From: Arthrobacter globiformis NBRC 12137
GTDB taxonomy: Bacteria > Actinomycetota > Actinomycetes > Actinomycetales > Micrococcaceae
Assembly: GCF_000238915.1 (NCBI RefSeq)
Contig: NZ_BAEG01000074.1
Location: 1-64,000, forward strand
Direction: 5' to 3'
DNA length: 64,000 nucleotides
The notes under the pieces were generated by a model. It saw only the letters and a list, made by a program, of their open reading frames with translations. It had not been told where the DNA came from and ran no database searches. A program made the translations under genes and the position numbers. Below, piece by piece: positions 25,186 through 34,343 of the stretch (positions are counted from its first letter, which is position 1; the number at the start of each line of letters is the position of its first letter).

Positions 25186-26868
25186 ATGGCGGAATTTATC
25201 TACACAATGACCAAGGCCCGAAAGGCTGTTGGCGAAAAACTTATTCTCGACGACGTAAGCATGTCCTTCTTCCCGGGCGCCAAGATCGGTGTTGTTGGCC
25301 CCAACGGTGCCGGTAAGTCCACCATCCTGAAAATCATGGCCGGCCTGGACACCCCCTCAAACGGCGAAGCCCGGCTGAGCCCCGGCTACACCGTGGGCAT
25401 CCTGCTGCAGGAGCCGCCGCTGAACGAGGAGAAGACCGTCCTGGGCAACGTCCAGGAAGGCGTGGGCGAGATCTTCGGCAAGATCCAGCGCTTCAATGCC
25501 ATCTCCGAGGAGATGGCGAGCCCGGACGCAGACTACGACTCACTCCTCGAGGAGATGGGCCACCTGCAGGAAGCCATCGACTCCGCCGACGCCTGGGACC
25601 TGGACTCCCAGCTGGAGCAGGCCATGGACGCCCTCCGCTGCCCGCCGGCCGACGCGGATGTCACCCTGCTCTCCGGCGGTGAGCGCCGCCGCGTGGCGCT
25701 CTGCAAGCTTCTCCTGCAGAAGCCGGACCTCCTGCTGCTTGACGAGCCCACCAACCACCTGGACGCCGAGAGCGTGCTGTGGCTGGAACAGCACCTCTCC
25801 TCCTACGAGGGCGCAGTCCTGGCCGTCACCCACGACCGGTACTTCCTGGACCACGTCGCCGAATGGATCGCCGAGGTGGACCGCGGCCACCTGTACCCCT
25901 ACGAGGGCAACTACTCCACCTATTTGGAGAAGAAGCGCGCCCGCCTGGAAATCCAGGGCAAGAAGGACGCCAAGCAGGCCAAGCGGCTCTCCGAGGAACT
26001 CGAATGGGTCCGCTCCAACGCCAAGGGCCGGCAGACCAAGTCCAAGGCACGTCTGGCCCGCTATGAGGAAATGGCAGCCGAAGCTGACCGCACCCGGAAG
26101 CTGGACTTCGAAGAGATCCAGATCCCGCCGGGACCGCGCCTGGGCGGCCTGGTTTTGGAAGCCAAGAACCTGCAGAAGGGCTTCGACGACCGCACTCTGA
26201 TCGACGGCCTGTCCTTCTCCCTGCCACGCAACGGCATCGTCGGCGTCATCGGCCCGAACGGTGTGGGCAAGTCCACGCTGTTCAAGACCATCGTGGGCCT
26301 TGAGCCTCTCGACGGCGGCGAGCTGAAGATCGGCGACTCGGTCAAGATCTCCTACGCCGACCAGAGCCGCGGCGGCATCGACCCCAACAAGACCCTCTGG
26401 GAGGTCGTGTCCGACGGCCTGGACTTCATCCAGGTGGGCAACGTTGAAATGCCGTCCCGCGCCTACGTTGCGGCGTTCGGGTTCAAGGGACCGGACCAGC
26501 AGAAGAAGGCCGGCGTGCTCTCCGGTGGTGAGCGCAACCGCCTGAACCTGGCGCTGACCCTCAAGCAGGGCGGAAACCTGCTCCTGCTCGACGAACCGAC
26601 CAACGACCTCGACGTCGAAACCCTCAGCAGCCTGGAAAACGCGCTGCTGGAGTTCCCGGGCTGCGCCGTCGTGGTCTCCCACGACCGCTGGTTCCTGGAC
26701 CGGGTGGCCACCCACATCCTCGCCTACGAAGGTGACGAGGAGAACCCGTCGAAGTGGTACTGGTTTGAAGGCAACTTCGAATCCTACGAGGAAAACAAGG
26801 TGCAGCGCCTCGGTCCCGACGCTGCCAAGCCGCACCGCGTCACGCACCGCCGCCTGACCCGCGACTAA
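25186..26868 (+). CDS. ettA: Energy-dependent translational throttle protein EttA (ABC-F)
   Basis: Cytosolic ABC-F ATPase that binds the ribosomal E site and gates the first elongation steps according to ADP/ATP ratio. 560 residues with two ABC domains: Walker A GPNGAGKSTI (residues ~40-50) and GPNGVGKSTLF; signatures LLSGGERRRVALCKLL and LSGGERNRLNLALTL; Walker B LLLLDEPTNHLD and LLLLDEPTNDLD. The inter-domain linker contains the arm region (KDAKQAKRLSEELEWVRSNAKGRQTKSKARL), typical of EttA. The frame is open to 25150 but family length sets the start at 25186. Stand-alone, followed by a strong bidirectional terminator. Confidence 0.96.
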   Translation: MAEFIYTMTKARKAVGEKLILDDVSMSFFPGAKIGVVGPNGAGKSTILKIMAGLDTPSNGEARLSPGYTVGILLQEPPLNEEKTVLGNVQEGVGEIFGKIQRFNAISEEMASPDADYDSLLEEMGHLQEAIDSADAWDLDSQLEQAMDALRCPPADADVTLLSGGERRRVALCKLLLQKPDLLLLDEPTNHLDAESVLWLEQHLSSYEGAVLAVTHDRYFLDHVAEWIAEVDRGHLYPYEGNYSTYLEKKRARLEIQGKKDAKQAKRLSEELEWVRSNAKGRQTKSKARLARYEEMAAEADRTRKLDFEEIQIPPGPRLGGLVLEAKNLQKGFDDRTLIDGLSFSLPRNGIVGVIGPNGVGKSTLFKTIVGLEPLDGGELKIGDSVKISYADQSRGGIDPNKTLWEVVSDGLDFIQVGNVEMPSRAYVAAFGFKGPDQQKKAGVLSGGERNRLNLALTLKQGGNLLLLDEPTNDLDVETLSSLENALLEFPGCAVVVSHDRWFLDRVATHILAYEGDEENPSKWYWFEGNFESYEENKVQRLGPDAAKPHRVTHRRLTRD

Positions 26869-26900
26869 TCACGCCGGGACTAGCTTCCGCGCTGGTTACG

Positions 26901-26957
26901 AAAAGGCCGGCCCCGGGCTGATCTGGTCAAACAGATCAAGCCCGGGGCCGGCCTTTT
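26901..26957. terminator. Bidirectional terminator between ettA and tesB
   Basis: Stem of about 24 bp with a single bulged base and a 6-base loop (GTCAAA), flanked by AAAA on the left and TTTTTT on the right. It works on either strand and serves the two convergent genes. Confidence 0.92.
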
Positions 26958-26973
26958 TTGTATGCGGAGTCCG

Positions 26974-27945
26974 TCAGGCCTTGCGCATCTGGTGCTGCAG
27001 GATCTTGGTCTGCACCGCGCCGGCCACCTTGCTCTTGATGTCGGTCGGCACCCGGACCATCCCCTCCTGCGCCACGGACGCCACGTGCAGGCCGTCCCGG
27101 TTGAAGATCTTGCCGGTGGCCAGGCCGCGCGCCCCCTGTGCGCTGGGCGATTCCTGCACATACAGGAGCCACTCGTCAACGCGGACGGGGCGGTGCCACC
27201 ACATGGCGTGGTCGAGGCTCGCCACGCTCATTCCCGGCGTGATCCAGCTCAGCCCGTGCTTGCGGAGAATTGACTCGAGCAGCGTGTAGTCGCTGGCGTA
27301 GGCCAGCGCGGCACGGTGCGTGTTGGCGTTGTCCGGCATGGGGCTGAAGGTCTTCATCCATACGGCGTTGCGTGCCTCCTTCTTCCCGGTGGCGGCCACA
27401 TAGAGGGCGGGATCCACATGGCGGATGTCGAACGGCCGTTCGTACGCCCAGTGCCGGGCGACGGGGTGGTCGAACTTGCCCAGCAGGTCAGCGGTGCTGG
27501 GCAGTGTTTCCGGATCGGGGATGCCGGCGGGCATCTCGGACTGGTGCTCTATGCCGTCGTCGCCGGCCTGGAACGAGGCGATCATGGACAGAATCGGCGT
27601 GCCGTCCTGGTAGGCGTGCACGCGGCGCGCCGAGAACGAGCGGCCATCCCGCAAGCGCTGGACCCCGAAGGTGATGGGCTTGTTCGCGTCGCCCGGCCGG
27701 AGGAAGTAGCCGTGCATGGAATGGACGGTGCGGTCCTCGTCCACGGTGCGCATTCCTGCGACCAGGGACTGGGCCAGGACCTGGCCGCCGAAGACGCGCT
27801 GGTGCGGCTGGCGCTGGGACGGACCCATGAAGATGTCCTCGTCGGTGCGGGCGCCTTCCAGCTCGCCGAGGTCAAGCAGTTCCATCAGGGAGTTCGTGGG
27901 GTCATTCGTGGGCAAGGCCTGCAATCCGGCGTCCGCTTCAGTCAT
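26974..27945 (-). CDS. tesB: Acyl-CoA thioesterase II
   Basis: Double hotdog-fold thioesterase, 323 residues, that hydrolyses fatty acyl-CoA. N-terminal hotdog with QRVFGGQVLAQSL and HSMHGYFLRPGD; C-terminal hotdog with MSVASLDHAMWWHRPVRVDEWLLY (catalytic Asp region) and GRIFNRDGLHVASVAQEGMVR-type ending, here GKIFNRDGLHVASVAQEG. Single gene convergent with ettA, sharing its terminator. Confidence 0.93.
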   Translation of the reverse strand: MTEADAGLQALPTNDPTNSLMELLDLGELEGARTDEDIFMGPSQRQPHQRVFGGQVLAQSLVAGMRTVDEDRTVHSMHGYFLRPGDANKPITFGVQRLRDGRSFSARRVHAYQDGTPILSMIASFQAGDDGIEHQSEMPAGIPDPETLPSTADLLGKFDHPVARHWAYERPFDIRHVDPALYVAATGKKEARNAVWMKTFSPMPDNANTHRAALAYASDYTLLESILRKHGLSWITPGMSVASLDHAMWWHRPVRVDEWLLYVQESPSAQGARGLATGKIFNRDGLHVASVAQEGMVRVPTDIKSKVAGAVQTKILQHQMRKA

Positions 27946-28008
27946 GGTTTGACTCTAGACTGCGCCCCGGCACCGCTCAACCGAGCCCCAGCCGGTAGTG
28001 TTCTTAAC

Positions 28009-28671
28009 GTGTCTGATCTCCTTACCCAGTCCTTCCGCTTCGCCGACCCCCGCGATCTCGCCGATCTGAAGACCTTCGTCACCCGCGCCAAGGCCATCGA
28101 TGACGGTGCCATCCGCCTGCAGGCCGCCGGCACGGTGCTGGCAGCCTACGTCTGCGTGCTCCGCCCCCGGATCCTGGGGGAGTCCACCCCCACGATTCTC
28201 GGCCTGCGCACCATGGGGCTGGCAGAGCCGTCTGCTGTTGACGTCACGGTTCCGCTCGCTGCCGTCCTCGACCGGCTGGCCCGGGCAGGGGAGAACGACG
28301 CCGATCTTCCGGTCCCGCCGTCGACCGTCACCGAATCATGGGCCGGCGTGGGCGCGCCGCGCAGCGGCTGGGAACTGGTGGACACCGTGCCCGACGCTGA
28401 ACTGCGGCAGGCCGCCGAAGCCGGCATCGCCGAAGTGGCAGGCATCGTCCCTGACAAGCCCGGAGCCATGATCGTGAACAATGCCCGGGCCGCCGTCTGG
28501 GGACGCGGGCTGGAGGGCCGGCACGGCGTGCCGGCGGGAGCGGCGTTCGCCGCCCTCGCCCTGGGATTCCTGGGCGAGGGCGAACAGAAGCTTTACCGTT
28601 CGGGGCGCTGGTTCCGGCTCAGCGGCAGCCGCGGACACGTGCTGGCGCGGACGGGCGCCGGCCTGCTTTAG
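28009..28671 (+). CDS. Conserved hypothetical protein, probably leaderless
   Basis: 220-residue soluble protein of no family I can name. N-terminal SFRFADPRDLADLKTFVTRAKAIDDGAIRLQAAG, middle Pro-rich loop, C-terminal AGAAFAALALGFLG and YRSGRWFRLSGSRGHVLA. The GTG at 28009 is only a few bases after a TAGTGT box (27996-28001), so translation probably begins at the 5' end of the mRNA; there is no ribosome binding site. It is divergent from tesB and convergent with the globin gene. Confidence 0.65.
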   Translation: MSDLLTQSFRFADPRDLADLKTFVTRAKAIDDGAIRLQAAGTVLAAYVCVLRPRILGESTPTILGLRTMGLAEPSAVDVTVPLAAVLDRLARAGENDADLPVPPSTVTESWAGVGAPRSGWELVDTVPDAELRQAAEAGIAEVAGIVPDKPGAMIVNNARAAVWGRGLEGRHGVPAGAAFAALALGFLGEGEQKLYRSGRWFRLSGSRGHVLARTGAGLL

Positions 28672-28690
28672 GCCGCGGGAGCAGCCGGCG

Positions 28691-29164
28691 TCAGCCCTGG
28701 GTGTCGGACGGGCTGTTCACCATGGACAGGGCCGCGCGTTCCATGTAGTCCCACAGCGTGCCCTCATACAGCGGTGGCAGGTCCAGGGAATCGACCGCCG
28801 TCCGCATGTGGTGCAGCCACCGTTCTTTGGCCTCGGGCGTCACGCGGAACGGCATGTGGCGCATCCGCAGCCGGGGATGGCCGCGCTCCTCGCCGTAGGT
28901 GGTGGGGCCGCCCCAGTACTGCTCCAGGAACATCAGGAACCGCCGCTTGGCCGGGCCCAGATCCTCTTCCGGGTACATGGGGCGCAGCAGCGGATCGGTG
29001 GCGACGCCGTCGTAAAAGACGTCGATGAGCTTTACGAACGTTTCGTGGCCGCCGACGGCGTCGTAGAAGTTGTCCGTATAACCCGGCTGGCTGAAGGGGT
29101 CGTTGCGCATCAGCGGCTTGCGGACGCCCGGCTCCGGCGGGGTGGGGAGGGATGGGATGGTCAT
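28691..29164 (-). CDS. Truncated hemoglobin, group II (GlbO-like)
   Basis: 157-residue heme protein with the 2-on-2 globin fold. Key blocks: YDAVGGHETFVKLIDVFYDGVATDPLLRPMYPEEDL (B10 Tyr region is VFY), RRFLMFLEQYWGGPTTYGEERGHPRLRMRHMPF (proximal His in RMRHMPF) and RWLHHMRTAVDS (G8 Trp). Roles proposed for the group are O2/NO chemistry and electron transfer. It follows the mscS-like gene on the same strand, 2 bp away, so it is co-transcribed with it. Confidence 0.93.
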   Translation of the reverse strand: MTIPSLPTPPEPGVRKPLMRNDPFSQPGYTDNFYDAVGGHETFVKLIDVFYDGVATDPLLRPMYPEEDLGPAKRRFLMFLEQYWGGPTTYGEERGHPRLRMRHMPFRVTPEAKERWLHHMRTAVDSLDLPPLYEGTLWDYMERAALSMVNSPSDTQG

Positions 29165-29166
29165 GG

Positions 29167-29829
29167 CTACTCTCCGGCCTTCTGCTGGGGTGCGTGCTCG
29201 GCTTCCACTGCTGTTTCCTCTGGCTCCGCCGGGGGCACATAGTTGCCCTGCGACCGGTTGCCTACGCGGAGGATCTCACCGTTGCGGAGGTACCAGATGG
29301 CGCCGTTCTCGTCGCGGACGCGCGTGATCCTCAGCCCGATCGACTCCACGATGCCCACTACCTCGCTGGTTTCAATGGTGTCGCCGATGCCGTACTGGTC
29401 CTCGATGGTGATGAAGATCCCCGCGAGGAAGTCCCTGATCAGCTGCTGGGCGCCGAAGCCGATGGCGATACCGAGGATTCCCACGCTGGTCAGCAGCGGC
29501 GCCACGTCGACGTCGAGATTCTTCAGCATGTAGATGCTGGTGATGACCGCAATGACCACACCGATGCCGCTCTTCAGTAGCGAGCCGATCGTTTGGGCCC
29601 GCTGCACGCGCCGCTCATGGTCAAGAGCGCGCAACGCTGGCGCCACCCAACGGAAGTGCGGCTTCTTGAACAGTGTGGTGCCGTTCGCCACGCGCCGGGT
29701 GATCCTGGCGATCAGGAAACTTGCGATCAGCCACAGGACGATGCCTGCGCCGAGGCTGATGGCCACGCCGGCCAGGTCAAGTCCGGTGGGCTCCAGTGAG
29801 GCCGAGGGCGTTGTGAACATGCTGTACAT
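29167..29829 (-). CDS. Small-conductance mechanosensitive channel (MscS family)
   Basis: 220 residues, a compact MscS-type channel. Membrane segments include AGVAISLGAGIVLWLIASFLI, IGVVIAVITSIYML and the pore helix VGILGIAIGFGAQQLIRDFLAG (Gly/Ala-rich TM3). The beta domain follows (ITIEDQYGIGDTIE ... ITRVRDENGAIWYLRNGEI). The C-terminus is short and acidic (EEEAVEAEHAP-like), lacking the large carboxy-terminal cage. It probably starts at M1 (29829) or M4 (29820). Operon with the downstream globin gene. Confidence 0.9.
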   Translation of the reverse strand: MYSMFTTPSASLEPTGLDLAGVAISLGAGIVLWLIASFLIARITRRVANGTTLFKKPHFRWVAPALRALDHERRVQRAQTIGSLLKSGIGVVIAVITSIYMLKNLDVDVAPLLTSVGILGIAIGFGAQQLIRDFLAGIFITIEDQYGIGDTIETSEVVGIVESIGLRITRVRDENGAIWYLRNGEILRVGNRSQGNYVPPAEPEETAVEAEHAPQQKAGE

Positions 29830-29860
29830 CTGCAGGAAGGCTCCTTGCTGCTGTCCGGCG

Positions 29861-29897
29861 GCGGCCGGTCTCCTCGCTTACCGGGGAGACCGGCCGC
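29861..29897 (-). terminator. Strong hairpin between osmC-like and mscS-like genes
   Basis: Perfect 13-bp stem (29861-29873 with 29885-29897) and an 11-base loop. It lies between two minus-strand genes, and no T-run follows on that strand, so termination is probable but not certain. Confidence 0.5.
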
Positions 29898-29936
29898 TCC
29901 TTGGTCAGTTTTAAGCCTAGCGGGGTCTGCCGCTGG

Positions 29937-30416
29937 CTAAGGACTTCCGGCTGTGGTAACAGGAGCGTGCAGTACGGGGAAATTTACGCTACGGGCAATG
30001 AAACACACCTGGTTGGCCTCGTGGTGCATCTGCTCCGCCAGCGCAACGTGCCCGGGATCCGCAACGGTCACCTGTGGGCGCAGCGTCACGGTTTCGAACT
30101 GGCCGCTCCCGTCGCGGTTCAGCCGCATCATTCCGGTGGCGTTGTCCTCATAGGACAGGACCACCACGCCATGCCTCACCGCGACGTGCAGGAAGGAGAG
30201 CATGTGGCACTGCGCCAGCGCGGCCAGCAGCAGCTGCTCGGGGTTGTACCGGGAGCGGTCCCCGTGGAAGGTGGGGTCGGCCGAGCCCTGCAGGACCGGC
30301 AGCCCGGGAATCTCGATGTCGTGGTCGCGGGAGTAGTCCCGGTAGGACGACGTGCCGTTTCCCAGGTTGCCGGTCCAGCGGACCGTTAACGCGTAGTGGT
30401 GTTCGCCGAGAGCCAC
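29937..30416 (-). CDS. OsmC/Ohr-family peroxiredoxin
   Basis: 159 residues, thiol peroxidase family that removes organic hydroperoxides. Two family cysteines are visible: LLLAALAQCHMLSFLHVA (peroxidatic) and EANQVCFIARSVNFPV (resolving). A conserved Arg in GDRSRYNPEQLLL is placed as expected. It lies 9 bp downstream of pepN on the same strand, so it is likely transcribed together with pepN. Confidence 0.9.
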   Translation of the reverse strand: MALGEHHYALTVRWTGNLGNGTSSYRDYSRDHDIEIPGLPVLQGSADPTFHGDRSRYNPEQLLLAALAQCHMLSFLHVAVRHGVVVLSYEDNATGMMRLNRDGSGQFETVTLRPQVTVADPGHVALAEQMHHEANQVCFIARSVNFPVLHAPVTTAGSP

Positions 30417-30425
30417 TGGCCCGTC

Positions 30426-32987
30426 CTAGACATCCGCCGCGCGGGCCCGCAGCGCCCGGGCCACGCCGTCACGGTTTTCCAGCATCATCCGGCGCAGCGC
30501 AGCGCTCTCCTCCGGCAGGGACGCCAGGAATTCGTCGGTCCGGTCCACGGTGGCCTGGCTGGTCAGCTGCGCCGGGTACAGTCCGATGACGATCTGCTGG
30601 GCCAGCGCATGCGTCCGTTCGGCGACGATCCCGGGCACGGCCTCGAAGTACTTCTCCGAGTACGGCTCGAGCAGCGCTGTGTCCAGCACCCGCGTGAAGC
30701 CGGCGACGGCCGAGGCCTGGATGGCGTTGGAGAGATCGCCCTTGACCACGATCGACTCCCAGGCTTCCGCCTTGGCCTCCGGGGTGGGGATGGCAGCCTT
30801 GGCCAGCGCAGCCGCGTTCTGGCCGCTGGAGGTGTTGTCCCGCTCCAGTTCCGCATCGATGTCCGCCTGGTCCAGCCTGCCGCCGGCCACGAGGGCGGCC
30901 ACAAGCTCCCAGCGGAGGTCCTGGTCCACGGTCAGCCCGGCCAGGGTGACCGAGCCGTCCAGCAGCCCGGCGATTTGGTCCAGCTGCTCCCCGCTGCGGG
31001 CCAGGAGCGCGAACGACTTGACGAACTGCAGCTGGGCATCCGACCCGCCCGGCACATCCGTTGCCAGCTCCCACAGACGGTCGACGGCGGCAACGGTGGT
31101 GGCTTCGCGGTGCTCCTCAGCCACGTAGAAGGTGAGCGTCGTGGCCAGCTGCCGCAGCTGCACCAGGATCACCGAGGAATCAGACTCGGAGGCGATATTG
31201 GCCAGGATCAGGTCGACGTATCCGCGGGCGGGGCTCTCCCCGTCCCGTGCGGCGTCCCAGGCCGAGCCCCACACCAGGGTCCGCGGCAGGCTCTCCCGGA
31301 AATCCTTCAGGTGCGCCGTGGCCGTGGCGAGGGACTGCTCGTCCAGGCGCACCTTGGCGTAGGCGAGGTCATCGTCGTTGAGCAGGATCAGGTCCGGCCG
31401 CTTGAGGCCGGCCAGTTCCGGCACTTCGGTGCGTTCGCCATCGACGTCCAGCTCCTCACGGTGCACGCGCTCCAGCGTGCCCTCGTCGGTGAGGTCATAG
31501 AACCCTACGGCCAGGCGGTGCGGCCGGATGGTGGGCTGCTCGGCAACCGCGGACTGCAGGATTGTGAACGACGTGATGGTGCCGTCCGCATCCACTGCCA
31601 GCTCTGGCTTGAGCGAGTTCACCCCGGCCGTTTCCAGCCACAGGCGTCCCCACTGGTCCAGGTCGCGTCCGCTGGCCTTCTCCAGCTCGACCATCAGGTC
31701 GCCGAGCTCGGTGTTCTGCCAGGAATGCTTGGCGAAGTATTCGCGCACGCCGGCCATGAACTTGTCCGGCCCCACCCAGGCCACGAGCTGCCGCAGCACT
31801 GAGGCGCCCTTGGCGTAGGTGATGCCGTCGAAGTTCACCTCGACGTCATGCAGGTTGTCGATTTCGGCGAAGATCGGGTGGGTGGTGGGGAGCTGGTCCT
31901 GGCGGTAGGCCCAGGACTTTTCCACCGAGGCGAACGTGGTCCAGGCGCTCTGGAACTTGGTGTTCTCCACCGCTGCCAGGTGCGACATGTATTCGGCGAA
32001 GGACTCGTTGAGCCAGAGGTCGTTCCACCAGCGCATGGTCACGAGGTCGCCGAACCACATGTGGGCCAGTTCGTGCAGCACGGTGATGGCGCGGCGTTCC
32101 ACCTGCGCCTCCGGGACCTTGCCGCGGAAGACGTAGCCCTCGAGGATGGTGACCGCGCCGGCGTTCTCCATGGCGCCGGCATTGAACTCCGGCACAAAGA
32201 GCTGGTCGTACTTCTCAAACGGGTACGGGCAGCCGAACTCGGCCTCGAAGAACTCGAATCCCTGCCGGGTGAGCTCAAAAATGTTGTCCGCGTCCAGGTA
32301 CTGCATCAGGGACTTGCGGGCGAAGACGCCCAGCGGCACAACGCGGCCATCCGAGCTGGTGACGTCGCTGCGCACCGACTGGTACGGGCCGGCGATCAGC
32401 GCGGTGACGTATGAGGACAGGCGGGGCGTGGGCGTGAAGTCCCAGACCGAGCGGGCGCCGCCGTCGTTCCCCGGCGTGGCCGCCACCGGCTCCGGCGTCG
32501 GGGAATTGGAGATGACGTCCCAGTGCGAGGGCGCGGTGACGCGGAACCGGAAGGTGGCCTTGAGGTCGGGCTGTTCAAAGACGGCGAACATCCTGCGCGA
32601 GTCCGGCACCTCGAACTGCGTGTACAGGTACACCTCGCCGTCCACCGGGTCCACGAAGCGGTGCAGGCCTTCGCCGGTGTTCATGTAGGGGGCGTCCGCC
32701 ACCACGGTGAGCTCATTGTCCGCGGCAAGGTCCGGCAGCTGGATCCGGACACCGTCGGAGACCTCGGCAGGGTCCAGTGCGCGGCCGTTCAGTGTCACGC
32801 TGTGGACGGCATCCGTCACGGCGTCGATGAACGTCGACGATCCGGGCGTTGCCGCGAACCTGACGGTGGTGGTGGAACCGAAGACAGTCTCACCCCTGGC
32901 CAGGTCGAGGCTGACATCGTAGGAGTCGACGGCGATCAGGGCGGCGCGCTCGCGTGCTTCGGCGCGGGTCAGGTTCATGCCTGGCAA
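30426..32987 (-). CDS. pepN: Aminopeptidase N (M1 family)
   Basis: Zinc aminopeptidase of 853 residues, the usual length in actinobacteria. Substrate N-terminus recognition motif GAMENAGAV; zinc site HELAH at residues 305-309 followed about 19 residues later by the third ligand Glu in WLNESFAEYMSHL; catalytic Tyr in the YAKGASVLRQL region. It removes N-terminal residues from peptides released by proteases such as ClpP. Start ATG at 32987. It is followed by an osmC-like gene. Confidence 0.97.
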   Translation of the reverse strand: MPGMNLTRAEARERAALIAVDSYDVSLDLARGETVFGSTTTVRFAATPGSSTFIDAVTDAVHSVTLNGRALDPAEVSDGVRIQLPDLAADNELTVVADAPYMNTGEGLHRFVDPVDGEVYLYTQFEVPDSRRMFAVFEQPDLKATFRFRVTAPSHWDVISNSPTPEPVAATPGNDGGARSVWDFTPTPRLSSYVTALIAGPYQSVRSDVTSSDGRVVPLGVFARKSLMQYLDADNIFELTRQGFEFFEAEFGCPYPFEKYDQLFVPEFNAGAMENAGAVTILEGYVFRGKVPEAQVERRAITVLHELAHMWFGDLVTMRWWNDLWLNESFAEYMSHLAAVENTKFQSAWTTFASVEKSWAYRQDQLPTTHPIFAEIDNLHDVEVNFDGITYAKGASVLRQLVAWVGPDKFMAGVREYFAKHSWQNTELGDLMVELEKASGRDLDQWGRLWLETAGVNSLKPELAVDADGTITSFTILQSAVAEQPTIRPHRLAVGFYDLTDEGTLERVHREELDVDGERTEVPELAGLKRPDLILLNDDDLAYAKVRLDEQSLATATAHLKDFRESLPRTLVWGSAWDAARDGESPARGYVDLILANIASESDSSVILVQLRQLATTLTFYVAEEHREATTVAAVDRLWELATDVPGGSDAQLQFVKSFALLARSGEQLDQIAGLLDGSVTLAGLTVDQDLRWELVAALVAGGRLDQADIDAELERDNTSSGQNAAALAKAAIPTPEAKAEAWESIVVKGDLSNAIQASAVAGFTRVLDTALLEPYSEKYFEAVPGIVAERTHALAQQIVIGLYPAQLTSQATVDRTDEFLASLPEESAALRRMMLENRDGVARALRARAADV

Positions 32988-33186
32988 GGTTGTGCCTCCA
33001 GAGGTTGTGGTGGCCGGACTGGCCCGGCCCGCGGGCTGCTGCGCCCGGTGTTCACGAGCGCAGTTGCATCACTGTGAAGCCATTGTTTCATTTCGGCGCC
33101 GCTTGGCAAGTTACCTGGCTCACGTGGCTGGTCCATTGGCTGCGGGTGTCCTCTCCAGCCGGCCCGCGCAGGGGTAGCGTTAAGGC

Positions 33187-34218
33187 ATGGGAAAGTTCCT
33201 CGATGCAGTGGACACCAAGGCGCTGCGGTTCGCGATCGGCTTCCCCGTGTTGCTTGCTGCCGGGTTCGCGGTCTGTGCCGCGCTGTTGCGGCCGGATCTG
33301 CCGGAGCCGCTGGCGGTCATGTGGAATAACGACGGCGGTACCGCCTTCGCGCCGTTCCCCGCCTTTGTGGGCGGCGGGGCCGCCCTGATCGTCCTCATCG
33401 GCTGGCTGGTACTGCTGCAGGCGGTGCCGCTCTCGCGGCCCACCGTGATGCGCCGGATCATGATGGGCGCCGGGCTGACGGTGAGCCTCTTTGTCACTTC
33501 CGTGCTGGCGGCCGCCCTGGTGGGCCAGGCCGGGGTGGCGGACGCCCGGGAATCCAGCGTGGATGTGATTGTCCTGGCATCGGGCAGCGGTGCCGCCTTG
33601 TCCCTGGGGGTCATCATCGGGTTCGTCTTCAAGGCGGACCACCAGTGGACCCCCGAGGATGACCGCGCCCTGCAGCGCGCGCTGGAGCAGGAGCTCGATC
33701 CCGATCTGGCCGGGGATTCCGTGCGGTTCTGGGTGCATGCGCGCAGCTCCGTCTTTGTCATGATCGCCATCGCCAGCCTGTTTCCCGCTTCACTGATTGC
33801 CATCGCCGTGCCGTGGCTGGGGGCCCTGCTGGTGGCGGCCGCCGTGGTCGGGGCCGCGTTCCTGTTCGCCAGGGTCACCGCGGACCGCAGCGGACTGCGT
33901 GTCTTCCTCGCCGGCATCCTGCGAGTCATCGATGTCCCCGCGACCGCCATCTCGGCAGCCCATCCGGCCGACGTCCGCGCCGCCGACTACGGCGGCTGGG
34001 GCTACCGCAACCACGACGGAACCGCAGCGGTGCTCGTCAGCAGCGGCCCCGCCGTCGTGGTCCGCAAGACCGACGGCCACCGGCTGGCCGTCAGCGGCGG
34101 AAATCCCGACTCAGCTGCCCTTCTGGCGGAGGTGCTCACCCGTGTGGCGGCAAGGGCGCGCCGCGACACCCGCCCGCCGGACACCCGCCCGCCAGCTCAG
34201 GGCGACGCGGAAGCGTAA
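33187..34218 (+). CDS. Membrane protein with DUF1648-like N-terminus
   Basis: 343 residues with about six hydrophobic segments: FAIGFPVLLAAGFAVCAALL, AALIVLIGWLVLLQAV, MMGAGLTVSLFVTSVLAAAL, SLGVIIGFVF, VFVMIAIASLFPASLIAIAV and LGALLVAAAVVGAAFLFARV. The segment LPEPLAVMWNNDGG after the first helix is typical of DUF1648 proteins. The C-terminal 100 residues are soluble (GGWGYRNHDGTAAVLVSSGPAVVVRKTDGHRLAVSGGNPD), resembling the C-terminal domain of this actinobacterial group. The start sits at a GTG/ATG region with GGGG upstream. Function unknown. Confidence 0.7.
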   Translation: MGKFLDAVDTKALRFAIGFPVLLAAGFAVCAALLRPDLPEPLAVMWNNDGGTAFAPFPAFVGGGAALIVLIGWLVLLQAVPLSRPTVMRRIMMGAGLTVSLFVTSVLAAALVGQAGVADARESSVDVIVLASGSGAALSLGVIIGFVFKADHQWTPEDDRALQRALEQELDPDLAGDSVRFWVHARSSVFVMIAIASLFPASLIAIAVPWLGALLVAAAVVGAAFLFARVTADRSGLRVFLAGILRVIDVPATAISAAHPADVRAADYGGWGYRNHDGTAAVLVSSGPAVVVRKTDGHRLAVSGGNPDSAALLAEVLTRVAARARRDTRPPDTRPPAQGDAEA

Positions 34219-34343
34219 CTGCCGCGTAACTGCCCGGGAGGCACACCCCGCCGGCGTAGGCACACCGAGTACTCTTGGATCTGTTGATTTGACCTGTACC
34301 AGCCCGGCTGCGCCCCGGTGCTCATGACTGAACGGAACCTACC

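Noticed and set aside
27316..28008. Upstream extension of the hypothetical gene at 28009
   Set aside because: It is antisense to tesB; the promoter-like box next to GTG 28009 supports the short form.
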